Of a stretch of 64,000 bases of DNA, positions 36,719-48,790 are shown in pieces; within the stretch, counting starts at the first letter, position 1, and each line of letters begins with the position of its first letter. The notes below the pieces were generated by a model. The model was not told the origin of the DNA, ran no database searches, and saw only the letters and a list, made by a program, of their open reading frames with translations. The position numbers and the translations under genes were made by a program. The DNA is from Arthrinium phaeospermum (taxonomy: Eukaryota; Ascomycota; Sordariomycetes; Amphisphaeriales; Apiosporaceae), in NCBI GenBank assembly GCA_006503535.1, contig QYRS01000001.1, positions 4,154,001-4,218,000 of the forward strand, written 5' to 3'.

Positions 36719-38589
36719 ATGCTACAGAGTACGGGCGAATGCAATGCGCATTGCATGGCCAGCCTGAACAATTTCGCCGGGTGTTATGTCCAGACGCCCT
36801 CCAGTGCATCCAATTGGCGACACCTGCTAGCCCCGAGGATGATTTGATATTGACGTCGTTAAGATGGCGCTCGTAAGATGGGCTCTTTTTTTCACTGCCA
36901 CAATCACTTCTCGTACTGGCCCAAAGAAGGCCAAAAGGGGGACAGTACAAAAATGTACCGTTGTGGTAATCCACCCCGACGAGCCCGGAGCCCGGATTTA
37001 AATACATAGCACATTTGAACCAAAGATGACGATCTAGCATGTCAGTAAAAATAGCATAGCCTCGGGCAGACTACTGCTAGCGTTCCGTCGAACCTGTGGA
37101 ATTGGAAATGGGGGACTCAAATTCGCTGTTTTGTTCGGGCAGGAAATTGAACACATAGCGCGCACTACGGGCGCCGGCGAGCCAGTCTTCTGGATGTTTG
37201 GCGGGCAGCAGGCAAGGGGACCGGGGACCTCTTCGAGGCCATTCAATCAGCGCGCTCCACGGCTCGTCCTACTCAACGGAATGCAGGCAGGCAGGAGGTA
37301 GGGTCAGAAGTAGGGTGACTGGCTGGCCGTCTGACTGACTCTTTTTGCGTGCTCCAATGGGTTGCTCTACAGCGAGCATGATCAGATGGGCTGCGCCTCA
37401 ATCTCCCTAGCCCAAACCCAACGGGGCTTAAGCTGGGTTACTCCCAAGAGCCCGCAGGGGTTTCGAGGAACGCAGGGGAGCAACGGTGACAACGAACAAG
37501 CACAGAACCGAACGATTCCACCCCGTCCATGACCCCATCCAAACCCATCTCACAAGCCCCAAAAAGCCTGTCCTCCGTCCCAATTCTTCAGACACAGAAC
37601 ACAGACGCACATCCCCTGATTCGATAACTGAATTTTTTTTTGTGTGGTCTGCCCGGCAGGATTGGACGGTAGTGTATGTGCTAACCTGCACTTTGCCCAC
37701 CCTGCCTCTAGGGTTTAGTGCGGTCAGCCAGCATCGCGCGCTCGCCCTACCGAAACATTTCGGACGACTCCATGGTAGCATTGCGATCGCATGAGAGACA
37801 TACCTCTTACACAGGAAGCCCGCTCTTGGATAGAACTCGACGCTAGAATAACCCAGGGACCATCATCGTCCCCTCCTGTCTACATGTATCCCACCCACCG
37901 TGCAGTCGGACATTCACCAGTCAGGCCCATCAAATTGGCAGCTCGTTGGCAGCACGGCCATCCATCACTTCAAATTCTACGTACTAGCTAGCTAGCCATC
38001 GTCGCACTCCATGGCCATAGCCATGGGGAGCTGAGCTGACCCTGCGGTAGGCTGGCTGATGTTAGATGTATCATTGATTCATGCATGGATGGACATCAAT
38101 ACTCTTGTGAACACAGGCCTGGCTTCATTCGATACTTGCTCAGTATGAAATCCTCATTTCGAGTCCGACCCAGTGCAAACCACCGGCAGTTTCTCTTGAG
38201 AGAATTATAGAGGAAACATGATGTCCCTAGCGGATGGATAGGTAGTATCCAGCCTTGGGTGGCTCACAAGGTGATCCATGCCAGGCCCTTTTTACCCACC
38301 ACGAATGTCGGCCTCTAAGTCGGGACCCTGGTCAGGAAACAAGTTGGAGCTAGGGAGATATTCAGCTATCAGGTATAGTGCATTTGATCAATGTACTTGG
38401 CACCATCCAGTGTAGTGGTACGGGTACCTCTCCAAACACACACCTGCACACGCCCCCCCCTCCCGCTCCAGTGTCCCATGCAGTTCCTCTTTTAGGCATG
38501 GGGATGGACACAAGCCCAGGTTAGTGGCTGTCTTGTTAGTGCCTGCCCGCCCACCCAACATCGACACACCTGTTATTTAACTACTGGCG

Positions 38590-39415
38590 CTCCCCTCTCC
38601 ATCGATGCTTTCCCCATTCTTTATAGCATCTCATAAGAAAATCATCGTAGCCTCCCGCTGCAACCACCTTTTTCAACCACACATTCGCTCACCATTTAGG
38701 AAGTCCTCGTTGACTCCTGTCATTCGCTTGTTCCTTTTTTTGTGTTTGGAGAGACTTGGTCCCGTTGTACTCGCCCATCGAACCTCGTATACCTGACTCT
38801 CTCCCGCATCGTCATATATCTATCTATCTCGGCCTCAGCTCAGCTCAACTCATCAGCCAGAACAAGAAGAAGGAGAAGCAGCCTCTGCCCCACCAGTCGC
38901 TCTTCCACCAGATATATACTTGACGACCACGCTCGACCCGGAAGTCTCAAGTTGCCCTTCGTTGCCTTGTGCCTCGAGCTCAAGAACATTTACAGTCGCT
39001 TAAAACACCTGGAAGGGAATACTCCAAGACATCAGACATCACCATCTTCAACCATCTTCAACATCTATTCTGTGTCTACACCCCGCCAACTCTCGTCGAC
39101 CGCATTGCATTTATTGCCCCTTCTTCGCCAGAGGAACGCATGCAATCCAGTAGCTCCTAAGCTGCGCAGTCTTCGATCAAGTAGAGGAGCAGCACACTAC
39201 CTCGAAACATCATCCTCCCCCCATCTGTGTCTGAAAAGATCTAAACTAGATCCCGTCCACAAACAAACGCTCGCTATACTTGGCACTTTATACAGTGCCT
39301 TGATTCATGTAAGGAGCCGGCCGGCCTGGTGCTGTCTTCTTGGACGCCTATTCATGTAACTGACACAGCTTGGGTCCAGTTCTCTCGTTCAACCTTTTAA
39401 TTAACAGCTTTCGCA
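38590..39415 (+). promoter_or_regulatory. Long pyrimidine-rich leader of the Zn2Cys6 gene with uORFs
   Basis: About 0.8 kb of strongly C/T-rich sequence leading to the start at 39,416. It contains a 63-codon ATG uORF (38,605-38,796), a 6-codon uORF (39,140-39,160) and two ATG-TAA start-stop elements (39,307-39,312 and 39,354-39,359), each inside the repeated word ATTCATGTAA. A possible leader intron runs from GTAACT (39,356) to TTAACAG (about 39,407), with TTAAC near its end; splicing it would break up the second start-stop element. Transcript extent is inferred. Confidence 0.5.
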
Positions 39416-41357
39416 ATGGCTGGCCCTGGTGGTGGTCCCCCCCGCCGCAGTCACACCAAGTCCCGCAAGGGATGCGAGAACTGCAAGCGCCGTCACATCA
39501 GATGTGACGAAAACTTCCCCCAATGGTAAAGTCTTCGGAACAGAGCTACCCTGCTTTGGTGTTGAGTGCACACGACTAACAGCTACTCTAGCCGAAACTG
39601 TACTAAGCACAAGGTCCGCTGCCCGTACAACGATGTTCCTGTGCCCGACGACAGATCCGCCACTCCCGACAAGCCTGATCTCATGTGGACCCCGGAGATC
39701 GAGGGCGCCATTGAAATGTGGCAGCAAACCGGCGTGTTTCCATTCCCCAGCCTGAACATCTACCCTGCGCCTGCGCCCCAGTACTACTCGATGGAGGATC
39801 TGAGGTTGATTTACCACGTCGCCGCCATCTGCCACGAACTGGGCAACATCGACGCCAACGGTTTCACCCTGTGGACTCGCCACATCCCGACGTGAGCATC
39901 TCCCTTTACTTTTGGTACGGTACAGAAACTAACTTTTAGACAAGTATCCTGAAGGTCGGTGCTACCAACAGCTATGTCATGCACGCTCTGCTCGCTTTCT
40001 CGGCCATGCACATTGCGTTTTTGACCGACTGCCCAATTGTCGGGAACATGGCCTACGAGCACCGCGGTATCGCCCTCAAGGGACTGCACGAGGGTATCGG
40101 CACCTTCTCTCGAGAATCATCGGATGCTGTTTTGGCAGCCTCGCTGGTTCTGTCGTGGCAGGCCACAGATTGGTAAGCAAATATCATGCGGCTTCCCGTT
40201 CAGGGGCTGGTTAGCTAACAAATTGATAGGCGGAGCTGGACCCAATTGATGCAAGGAACCTCTTCGGTAAGTACAAGCTGTACTGTACGCAGCCTGATTG
40301 CCCAATACTAATATATACGCTACAGGTGATCGACGCCATGGACCCTTGGAAGCACGAGTCTCAGTTTGGTGAATTCATCGCCGAAAGCAGCACGTTCCCC
40401 ACGGCGCCCCCGTCTCCGACCCCGGACCACAAGCCGAACCAGCCTCGCAAGGAAGACCTGGATGCCTTCCAGCGAACCATCAACCAGCTGGGCAAAGTTG
40501 AAGCCCACCTCAAGCAGAACAAGGAGGACACCAAGCTCGTCCAACAACTCACCTCCTTCTTGAAGGGTGCCAGGAAGGTCAGCCCCATTCAGTCTGTGTC
40601 CCAACAGTTTGATCGCCTACAGCCACTCCGACACTGGCTCTTCTGGCTTCCCTTGATGTGCCTGAAGCAGAACGGAACTTCGTCCAGTGCGCTGGTCGTC
40701 ATCGCACACTACTACACGGCCGCTATGTTGATGGAGCGCCTCTTCCCCGAGATTGGTGCAGCCTACTTTGGAAGCCTGTCGGTTGGCCCGGTCGAGGAGA
40801 TTGCCAGGCGGCTCATGTCGTTCAACGTTTCCGGCAACCTTGAGGGCAACTCGCAAACGCCGCTTTCGCTCATGGAGTTCCCCATTGATACAGTCAAGGA
40901 GTTTCGCCATCGCATGGGTTGGGTTCAACCGGCACGCACCCCATCTTTCCCGCAGTTCGACCCGCCCAATTTCTATGTGAGTGACGATCTATCGCAGAGC
41001 GCTTCGCCGCCTTCGACATCCTCGTACCTGCCTTACGGCGACAACCCTCCTTTCAGCTGGAGCACCGAGGACCTCTCCTCTTTGGCGCCCGAGCAGCAGG
41101 AGACCGGCAACGCTGTGAGCCCTCTGACGCTTTCGTCGCCATTCGTCAGCCAGCAGTATCTGAATATCCCGTCTCCCTCGTATGGCGGATACAGCCCGGC
41201 ATCGTCGACATTTGGCGAAGGATCCATTGTGTACAGCGACACGGAAGAGTACGGGTATGATGGTGGCTTTACTGGATATCCGCCCCTCGGGATTGCGGGA
41301 TCCAACAACAACTTTGGCGTCGGGTTCGTGCCTCCAATTCAGACCGTGTGGATCTAA
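39416..41357 (+). CDS. Zn2Cys6 (Gal4-type) transcription factor, 568 aa to the first stop
   Basis: DNA-binding regulator. Exons 39,416-39,525, 39,592-39,891, 39,945-40,172, 40,230-40,266 and 40,326-41,357 join to 569 codons. The binuclear zinc cluster has cysteines at 20, 23, 30, 37, 40 and 47 (C-x2-C-x6-C-x6-C-x2-C-x6-C) with a basic KRRH loop; intron 1 splits Cys37. The middle part is the fungal regulatory domain (YSMEDLRLIYHVAAIC, YVMHALLAFSAMHIAF, AYEHRGIALKGLHEG, VLAASLVLSWQATDW), where intron positions follow the usual pattern. The C-terminal 170 residues are Ser/Pro/Gly/Tyr-rich, typical of activation regions. The target pathway is unknown. It stands alone in a 25-kb gene-poor interval. 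After TAA (41,355-41,357) the frame stays open for 126 more protein-like codons; see the next entry. Confidence 0.93.
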
Positions 41358-41738
41358 GAAGTCCTGGATTACCACTACGGCACCCCGTGTGAAAAGCCTA
41401 AGGACAGGGTGATTGACCGGCGCTCCAGGACCAACTCAAATTCCCACTTCGCTGCCTCCAGCTATACCTCGGTGGAGACGCCTACTCAACAGGACCAAAT
41501 GGCATCCCCGCGGCCGATCAACTATGCGCCCTCGCCGTACCTGCAGCCCGAGATGATGCATGGCTACCCCGAAGGGTCTACCACGCCATTGTCCGTCTCC
41601 GCTCCGTCGCCACACTTCCTGACACCAGAAACGTTTGAACCTTTCCGCCAACACCACCGCCACACATCATCGACTTCCTCGGCACCCGCGCCGTTCCGCA
41701 GCAGAGGGCCAGAACGAAGATCCTTTGGCCAGATGTGA
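41358..41738 (+). other. In-frame extension after the Zn2Cys6 TAA stop (126 codons)
   Basis: Following TAA the same frame continues to TGA at 41,736-41,738. The translation looks like the natural end of such a regulator: a charged start (LDYHYGTPCEKPKDRVIDRR), then Ser/Pro/His-rich sequence (SPHFLTPETFEPFRQHHRH) ending RGPERRSFGQM. One splice solution joins it: donor GTATGA at 41,255 and acceptor GGACAG ending at 41,407 give a 153-nt interval that removes the stop and keeps frame (GG|G GTG ATT). Other explanations are readthrough or a nonsense change. Confidence 0.6.
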
Positions 41739-43682
41739 CCTGGAGCCAATGGAGTTTCACCTTACAAGATTTAATACCACTTCGAATTCAAAACAGACGC
41801 AATTGTACAGCACATTCCTTTGATAGGATCATACGATACCGACATGTCTCCGTCGACACAACGACCACCACATTCCTTTGCTTTTACAACCGTTCAAAGC
41901 ATTATTATTAGCTTACATCGAACCCCGCCGTTCCTTACGACTCGCGAGATACCCAAAGTATAGACGCTCCTTTCAGAAGAACTTGCATTATAGACAGCCA
42001 CACTCCTTTTTTTTACGACTTACGACGATTTCTATACACAGCAACATAGAATCGCATCCACACTCCTTCAGCGACCAGAATCAGTTCATGATTTTAGCGA
42101 TACCCTCAGCACCAAATTGCATAGCGACTGTTTCAACATTTCGGATTGGGGAAAAACAACACGGATAACCCGTTTGGCGGTTATCGATGCATTGGGCGGC
42201 GTTTACTTGATTTACTTGCGGGTGGAAAATTGGACTTTGAATTTCTTGGAAGGAACCGAGAACAATGGATGTTCGAAATAATGGGTTTTTGGATGCGAGA
42301 TTGACTCTTGCAAGGGAAGCGGATGGGAATAGCTGGTTTGGCATGACCCGGGAATGGGAACCAGGGCGTTCTAGGAGTCGATTTCGAAGTGCCATGTTAG
42401 CGACGATTCCATCATGGATATTGCAGAGTCAATGGAGATAGAACCGAGGGTCGAATCGGAAGCATGTATCGATGCTTCGTCATGATGAAGGCAGACAGGA
42501 CACGATGGGGTCGGAAGGGGTTGGCTGCCGAGACTGGCGATGCTCCTCTGCGGGCACGGCCAGTCGGAAGTCCTACCATTCTACCCCAGAGGATCTCTAA
42601 TACTAATTTTAATGGAATGATGATCGCTGTTCTACTTCAAAAACACCACCTCCGTCAGTTTCTATCTTTGGGCTCTTATCGTGATGTGACTAATGACGCC
42701 ATTTTGCGACTTATGGCTGTAAGTGGCAGCACTTTGGCAAGTAAGACCAATCAATCGTCAGCCAAAGGTGAGCACTATTCCACTTTTACCGCTGTCGCCA
42801 GGTGCTTTTCCTTTTCTTCCGGGGCACATGACGCGACCAACAGGTAAGTAGGTTGCGCGCAGCAGCAGCAAGTCTTAGCGGGACGAGCCGGGGTGGTCTC
42901 AGTTGTTGAAGTTCGTATACGAGATAGATGGGGCTGGGGGTTACATAGCCCGCCTAAAAGGCGCATCATCCCGAAGGGGGGGAAAGAGAGAACAAAAAAA
43001 AAAAAAGATCAAAACCGTGCGCGCGCTGCAAGTAACTCTGGTCTATTATTGTACATTCTATTCTTAGACAAGACAGGACACAGGCTTTCTCTCGGGGGGA
43101 TTAACGAGCGATCATAATCTTATCGTCTTGCTCCGGTCTCCGTAATTGACGAATATAACCTCATGGGGTGATGTGTTTTTTTTTGTCCTTGGTCCCTCGG
43201 TATGGAGGTACATAGGTAAGTAATTTACAGTCGAGTTGGATTTGGCTGGGGGAGTCGGATTGATAGTGGGGTGGACGGAGGTTAGTTAGGCTACCTGGGG
43301 CCCACTGGACTGCTACGGTGCCAACTGCAAGCAACAGCCAGGACCCGGAGGATGGGACTCTGGGAAAGAGAGACAAGACGCACGCACGCACACTGGACAC
43401 TGGACACCTACAGCACAGCAGCAGCCCGCTCTCGTCGTGGCGCAGCCGCCCGGAGCAGAGCGAAACAGAAAACAGAAAACAGAGAGAGAGCCAAACGGAT
43501 AGACTGGAGAGAGAGCTGGGACCACCAGCCAAGCCACGCGGAACAACAACACTATGACCAAGTCAACCGCCCATTTGATGACTTCGCACCCGGCTGCCGT
43601 GGCCGAGCGATGATGCGACAGCTCTTCTTATATCCACTTGGGGCTATATCTTGCTCCGAACTAAGGGACCGGGGTTCTCTTT

Positions 43683-43856
43683 CGGAAATGCAGCAGCATC
43701 ATCGTCATCGTCATCGTCGGTGCTGAGTGCTGCTGCTGCTGCTGCTCTCGGTGTGGTGATGTACGGAGTACATGAATGATATAAGTATCGTATGTGGGGG
43801 TTTTCCTATCTCCAACAAGCAACAAGCAACACCATTAAAAAAAAAAAAAAAAAAAA
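43683..43856. repeat. Simple-sequence cluster: CATCGT, CTG and poly(A)
   Basis: Within 175 bp there are CAG/CATCGT repeats (43,691-43,718), a CTG run (43,729-43,746) and 20 consecutive A (43,837-43,856). No ORF uses it. Confidence 0.8.
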
Positions 43857-46800
43857 GTAGGGAACAGGCAGGGGTGGTCAGGAACAGGAGCAGGAAACAA
43901 ACACTATGACCTCCCTCTGGCTTCGGATCCAATAACGTTCAACTCCAGTTTTCTTCGGCACTCACTTGCCTTCTTGATTGCCATGGATATGGGCTCGGGC
44001 TTGATAGATTAGTTGATGCTATTTTGGGGCACAGCTATTTATTATTTTCTTGGTTTCCCGGCGATTGGGTTAATTTCCCAAAGGAGGAGGGTCCATCCAG
44101 CCATCACCCCCATCTACATGCCCCCAACATGTTGCCTGTGTCCATTTCCATATGACATGATACTTACATATGTACATCGAGATGGGGGGCGGGTTCCTCA
44201 ACTCCATCTGCTTAGATAAGTTTCAAGCTGTCAAGAGCACGGACATCCAGGCTTACAAGGATCGTACAGACTCAACTTGCTACATACCCTCTCCCTACAC
44301 CTTGCACCCTACTCAACCAACCTACTTACATAACAACCCCCCTTGAAGACTCCACGAGCAATAGCGTTGAGTACCTAAACGGTCCGAGTGGAGGGCCAAG
44401 CAGAAAGGACAAAGACGACCTCGGGATGGAAATGGCTTGATGTCTCCTCCTCGACTGGCATCATCACATCACCATGTAACCTCTTGGGCCCCGGTTGAAA
44501 CTGTCGAGCGGTTGAGGCGAGTTGCATAACTAGCTGTCAGTGAGCAGTTGGACCCCATTCTCACAGAAGGTACCCTGTCCGGAGCTCCTTTGGCGTCTGC
44601 TTGCCCCCTACCTCTCTCCACTATATCATGTTAACCTACCTCTGTAGACACTCTCTCGCTTGTGTCTCGGAGTGGTGACAACTCCATCTTCATGCTCGCT
44701 GAAACAGTAGTGTAAGAGTTGGAGATATGCCCTAATCACCTCGCTAGCATATGGTCAAGAGCAAGAACTGGATACTCTCTGGGTATTCTCGTTTCAAATT
44801 ACCTTCCTGGGCATTAGCCCCGGCCGGGGAGGGGGATCAGCTAGATAGACAGGCAAGTATACGTCCGACAAGCCGATAAATAGTGGGAACCCAGTATATC
44901 TTTCGCCAATCCCCCCTCGGTGGCCGCTGGAGACAGGCCGATAGGGTATAGATGCATATACTCACGGGTTACCCTCGGGTTCCTCACCAGTCGCAGCTAC
45001 CACCTGCGGCGGCACGTGTGTAATAGGGCAGTGTCTATACCCACCTTTCCCACCCACCTCCCCCTGACAGGTCGCCGACGACGGAACCAGTGCTTGACAG
45101 CTCGGGGGACAGGGAGGTGGCTGTTCCTCGCCCGTCCCCTGCGTCTGCCCAGACAGACTCTTCCAGTCCCGGACGCCTGCTTGGGACGATAACAGTGGGC
45201 GGGAAAGGGGAGAGATGGTTATGGATTCGCATGGAGAGCGGACGCATCTATCGTCTCATCATTCGAGAGGGGAGCAGAGGCGAGGGGGTCTATCAGCCCA
45301 TGCCCGTCCACTTCTTTACCCAGCACTAAATGCACTTGTGCGGAATGTCAGATTCTTGTTTCCTTAGTCCGGAGCCAGTTGGGTTATCCCCCCTGTCCTT
45401 CTTGGCTCCCTCTTCTCTATCACGCATTCCCGCATTGTTCTCAAGAGTACTTACTCTTACTGCCGTGAGAGCCGGAGACGGACGTGCTGGCAGAACTTGT
45501 TAGCTTCAAGGGGGGCCACATGCAGGCTGATACTAGTCTTGTCCAGACGGATACCCAGCACCTTCCCTTGACGAATGGGATGATCGTCTGCACTGAGATC
45601 AGCTGCACATCTCAGTCCAGTTGGTCCGGGTACGGTCTTATTTCCCTTTGCACCTAACCTACATCAAACCGATGCATAGAATGATCCGATCCCGGGAGCA
45701 TGGCTATAAGAATTTTCATCTAAGGGGGCAACGAATCCCGTTTCTCCCATATTGATCACGACAGGCGACTGAGAACGTCATGAGGGCAATACCCTACCGC
45801 TACTGAGCGTGCATACCACACTACAGCACCCAATTGCGACATCCTCGGCAGTATGAGGCGGATGTCTGCAGCTACGGCTGGACTTGATTTGGAGCATAGA
45901 AGAAGTCTCGAAGCTTCCAGACCACGGAAAGGGCCTTGCCACTGTGTCAGTGAAGATCTCCTCCATCTTTTTTGCCCTCTTGTGTCCAGTATTAGCAGCA
46001 GCACAGCACGTAGTACTGTACTGCGTTGCACCATGCCGACGGGCTGGCCACGTGTAGACCATGTGTGATCGAGCCCGCCCGCCTAGGTTCGGTCAGGCAC
46101 AGGGACGCCTGGACGAACTGGCCAAATGAAGAGTTTGGCTGGGAGGCCCGATACAGACCCGTTATGTCGCACTTTGGTCATAGTAGTATGTGTAACCCCA
46201 ATTGATTGGACTGGAGTCGTTACTGAATATGGCTGTGCAGATGCTGTGTTCCCGACTGCCAGAAAAGATGGAGGAAACCCTTTCCGGATGGGGGCGTGAT
46301 GCGGGCAACAGCGGAGGGGAAGGCCGTAGCAGCAGCAGCAGCAGCAGCATAAAAGTCGATTTGTAGGGCGGAAAACCCATACTTCTCTGGCATACTTACC
46401 GCTAAGCGCGTGGAGTATTGCCAGTCAACTAGCCTCTGACGACGATCCGTCCGGGTTGGCAAGGACAAAACCTCGTATTCGCTTGACTCCGTCACCATGG
46501 GCCCCTGTCGGGTGCAAGGCCAAACACGCGACCAGTCAGAATCCAGCAACGGCTTTCAGCTCCCAGATTCTATCTACACTTAAAAATTGCGGCAACTCCA
46601 TAGGGCAATAGGGCCAGGTAGGGCGGTGAAAGAGGCCTATGCGTCGTCCGCAGCCGTTATTCGCCGATGATGACTTAGCCACCTCCCGGGGGGCCGCCCG
46701 CCAACCAAACGAAACCCTACCTGCCATGATGCATATACGGGGCTGGTTGGCCCGGTAGTGGCTCGCGATATCATATCGCGTCGACACGCGCGGTGGTCGT

Positions 46801-48776
46801 GCGCGCATAGCCCGATAGGGCACGACCTATGTATGCTGCTGCGGTATTGCGACGGGTACCTGAGAATGAGGCAGTGACGATTGATCACAGGGGACGAAGT
46901 TGCACGACACGAGGCAGGAACTGCGGTGCTGCCGATGAGACGGGATGCTGTGAGACGTCCCGGCTTGCCGCTCTACCGCCAATTTGGCCCAAAGCTGGTT
47001 TTGGGGAGGCAGTGAGGCTCCAGACAACCGCATGCTCGCTACAACCTTTTCAGGTTTCTGCGCAGCTGAACCCTCAATGACTTGGCGGCCTCACGGGAAC
47101 ACGAGGACGGGATACTGGAGTGAGCTGATCGCTTCCTTTTCGTCCACCGTCGGCAGGGTTGCTCTTTCCACTTCGAGCCGATACACAGTAGCAAAATGAT
47201 GCCTTCTCCGTCCGCGTCTCGCACAGGCTCGGTTTATTGTCTTGAAGCGGCATCTGGAACAGCAACCATCGAACATCCATCAATGGCTCAAGGTTGCTAT
47301 GGGCCCCTGTAGTCGGGTCCTCTCGACCACAGTCCTGATCTGCCGAGGGTGAGGGCGAGGACTGACTCGGCATTTGAAGCCTGAAGATGGGGCAATCTAT
47401 CAGTACGGTGTCGAAGACCCTACCCGACCCTTGCATACAGCTCTTGTCGTACCTGCTCGAACCAGAAGGGCCCAGAGGGTGGTACATTATTGGCGGGCGA
47501 CCCGCGACTCGACATGGGATGACAACGTGCAAGATACATCCAGGCCGGATGGGGGGCAATCGAGGTGCTTTCTCGGGCAAAAGAAAAGGGGCCGTCATTT
47601 GCCATAGGGGATTTCCGAGAACACGCTATCCAGGCTGGAGGCAGGCCTATGTATGCAATGAGATTGCTGAAGCTGAAGGAAACCCCTCGGTGGCTCCTGA
47701 AGACGGAGCATTCCAACAAATCACGAGAATCACCGGGCACCCCATAGCGAAAACCATGTTGAGTCTATGCTGCAAGGTGATGCCGATCCTCTCTTCAGAC
47801 AGGACAAGGACGCTTGGCCTTGACGATCCATTGCCCTGTCGGTTGTGGTCAACCATGGGGCGTGTGTATAGAGAGGACAACGGCCTTAGCAGACCCAACC
47901 ATGGCTCGAGTACTGTGCCTGGCATCGAAGCAGCACGTTTATATACACCCTTGAACAAACAATGAAGAAGTTCCACGCCTAGTGGAAAGGGGGACATGAC
48001 TTGGCATACACCAAGACGGGGGTTGGTAGCCTGTACGCCAGAGGAGCTAGGTTCCGCACTTCCTCCTGGAAAGCTACTGACCTTCAACTGATATGGCCGG
48101 GGCAGATGATACTTCCATACTTGCATGGACCCCCATGCTGCGTTGACGTCTACCCAAGCTGCAGACGGTCGCGGTCGCGGTAGGTGTTGCCGGCCACCGC
48201 TCTTGTCAGCCACCTGGCATACATTGATCGAGCGAGACAACGTGCAGTCATATGGCAGCACGAGTCAGGTGGACTCGGGCAAAGCATCTAGGCTCAGATA
48301 CGTGTCCCGGTCGAACAATCGTGTGGGTATGGGATGGGCAACGTTGTCACGGAAAATCGAGAATGGGCCACCAAACTATCGAGTGGGAGAAAGCACTACT
48401 GACGAGGTGGACCGAAAGAAAAGTCCCGAAAGCCAGGCCCCAAGTTCCTTCCATTCCATCAACCACATGCAATAGTATGTTTTGGGGCAAGAGCGAAAGG
48501 CAGGTAGGTGTTTGTTGCATGGTATCGGACCGCGCCTGCTACGTTTACGCCCCTTACAATCAGCTGGCATCAATGTACCTTCCATTGTTTGTCTACACCG
48601 TGTATACCAAACTGCAAGCTGTCGCAATATGTTTCGGGATAACTACATACATACGCCCAGGATGATTGGTATTCACGGAGCCACTGGTGGCGACAGGATA
48701 ATTGAACAACTTTCCTCAAAGTGATTACCCGCCGGGGATCGATAGCCCCTTTCAAGATCGTTTCTTATTCTGGATT

Positions 48777-48790
48777 AGGTACATGTACCT
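48777..48790. repeat. Perfect 14-bp AGGTA palindrome
   Basis: AGGTACATGTACCT equals its reverse complement. It is the same word family as the palindrome at 5536-5553. Confidence 0.75.

Larger units (their letters stand above)
24870..39415. other. 14.5-kb gene desert upstream of the Zn2Cys6 regulator
   Basis: No gene can be supported across this stretch. Open frames are short and have random composition, apart from the coding-looking segment at 34,175-34,462 (minus) discussed in findings. It contains a perfect hairpin (25,858-25,883), a CTC run (27,409-27,430), several short tandem repeats (28,610-28,633; 32,972-32,997; 36,665-36,678; 36,699-36,718) and many AGGTA/TACCT words. From about 38,590 the sequence turns pyrimidine-rich and becomes the regulator's leader. 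GC content is not visibly collapsed, so it does not look like a RIP-mutated transposon block. Confidence 0.55.

Noticed and set aside
38742..39359. 205-codon plus-strand frame before the Zn2Cys6 gene
   Set aside because: Begins with GTG, not ATG, and lies within the C/T-rich leader; composition is the expected Ser/Leu/Arg mix.
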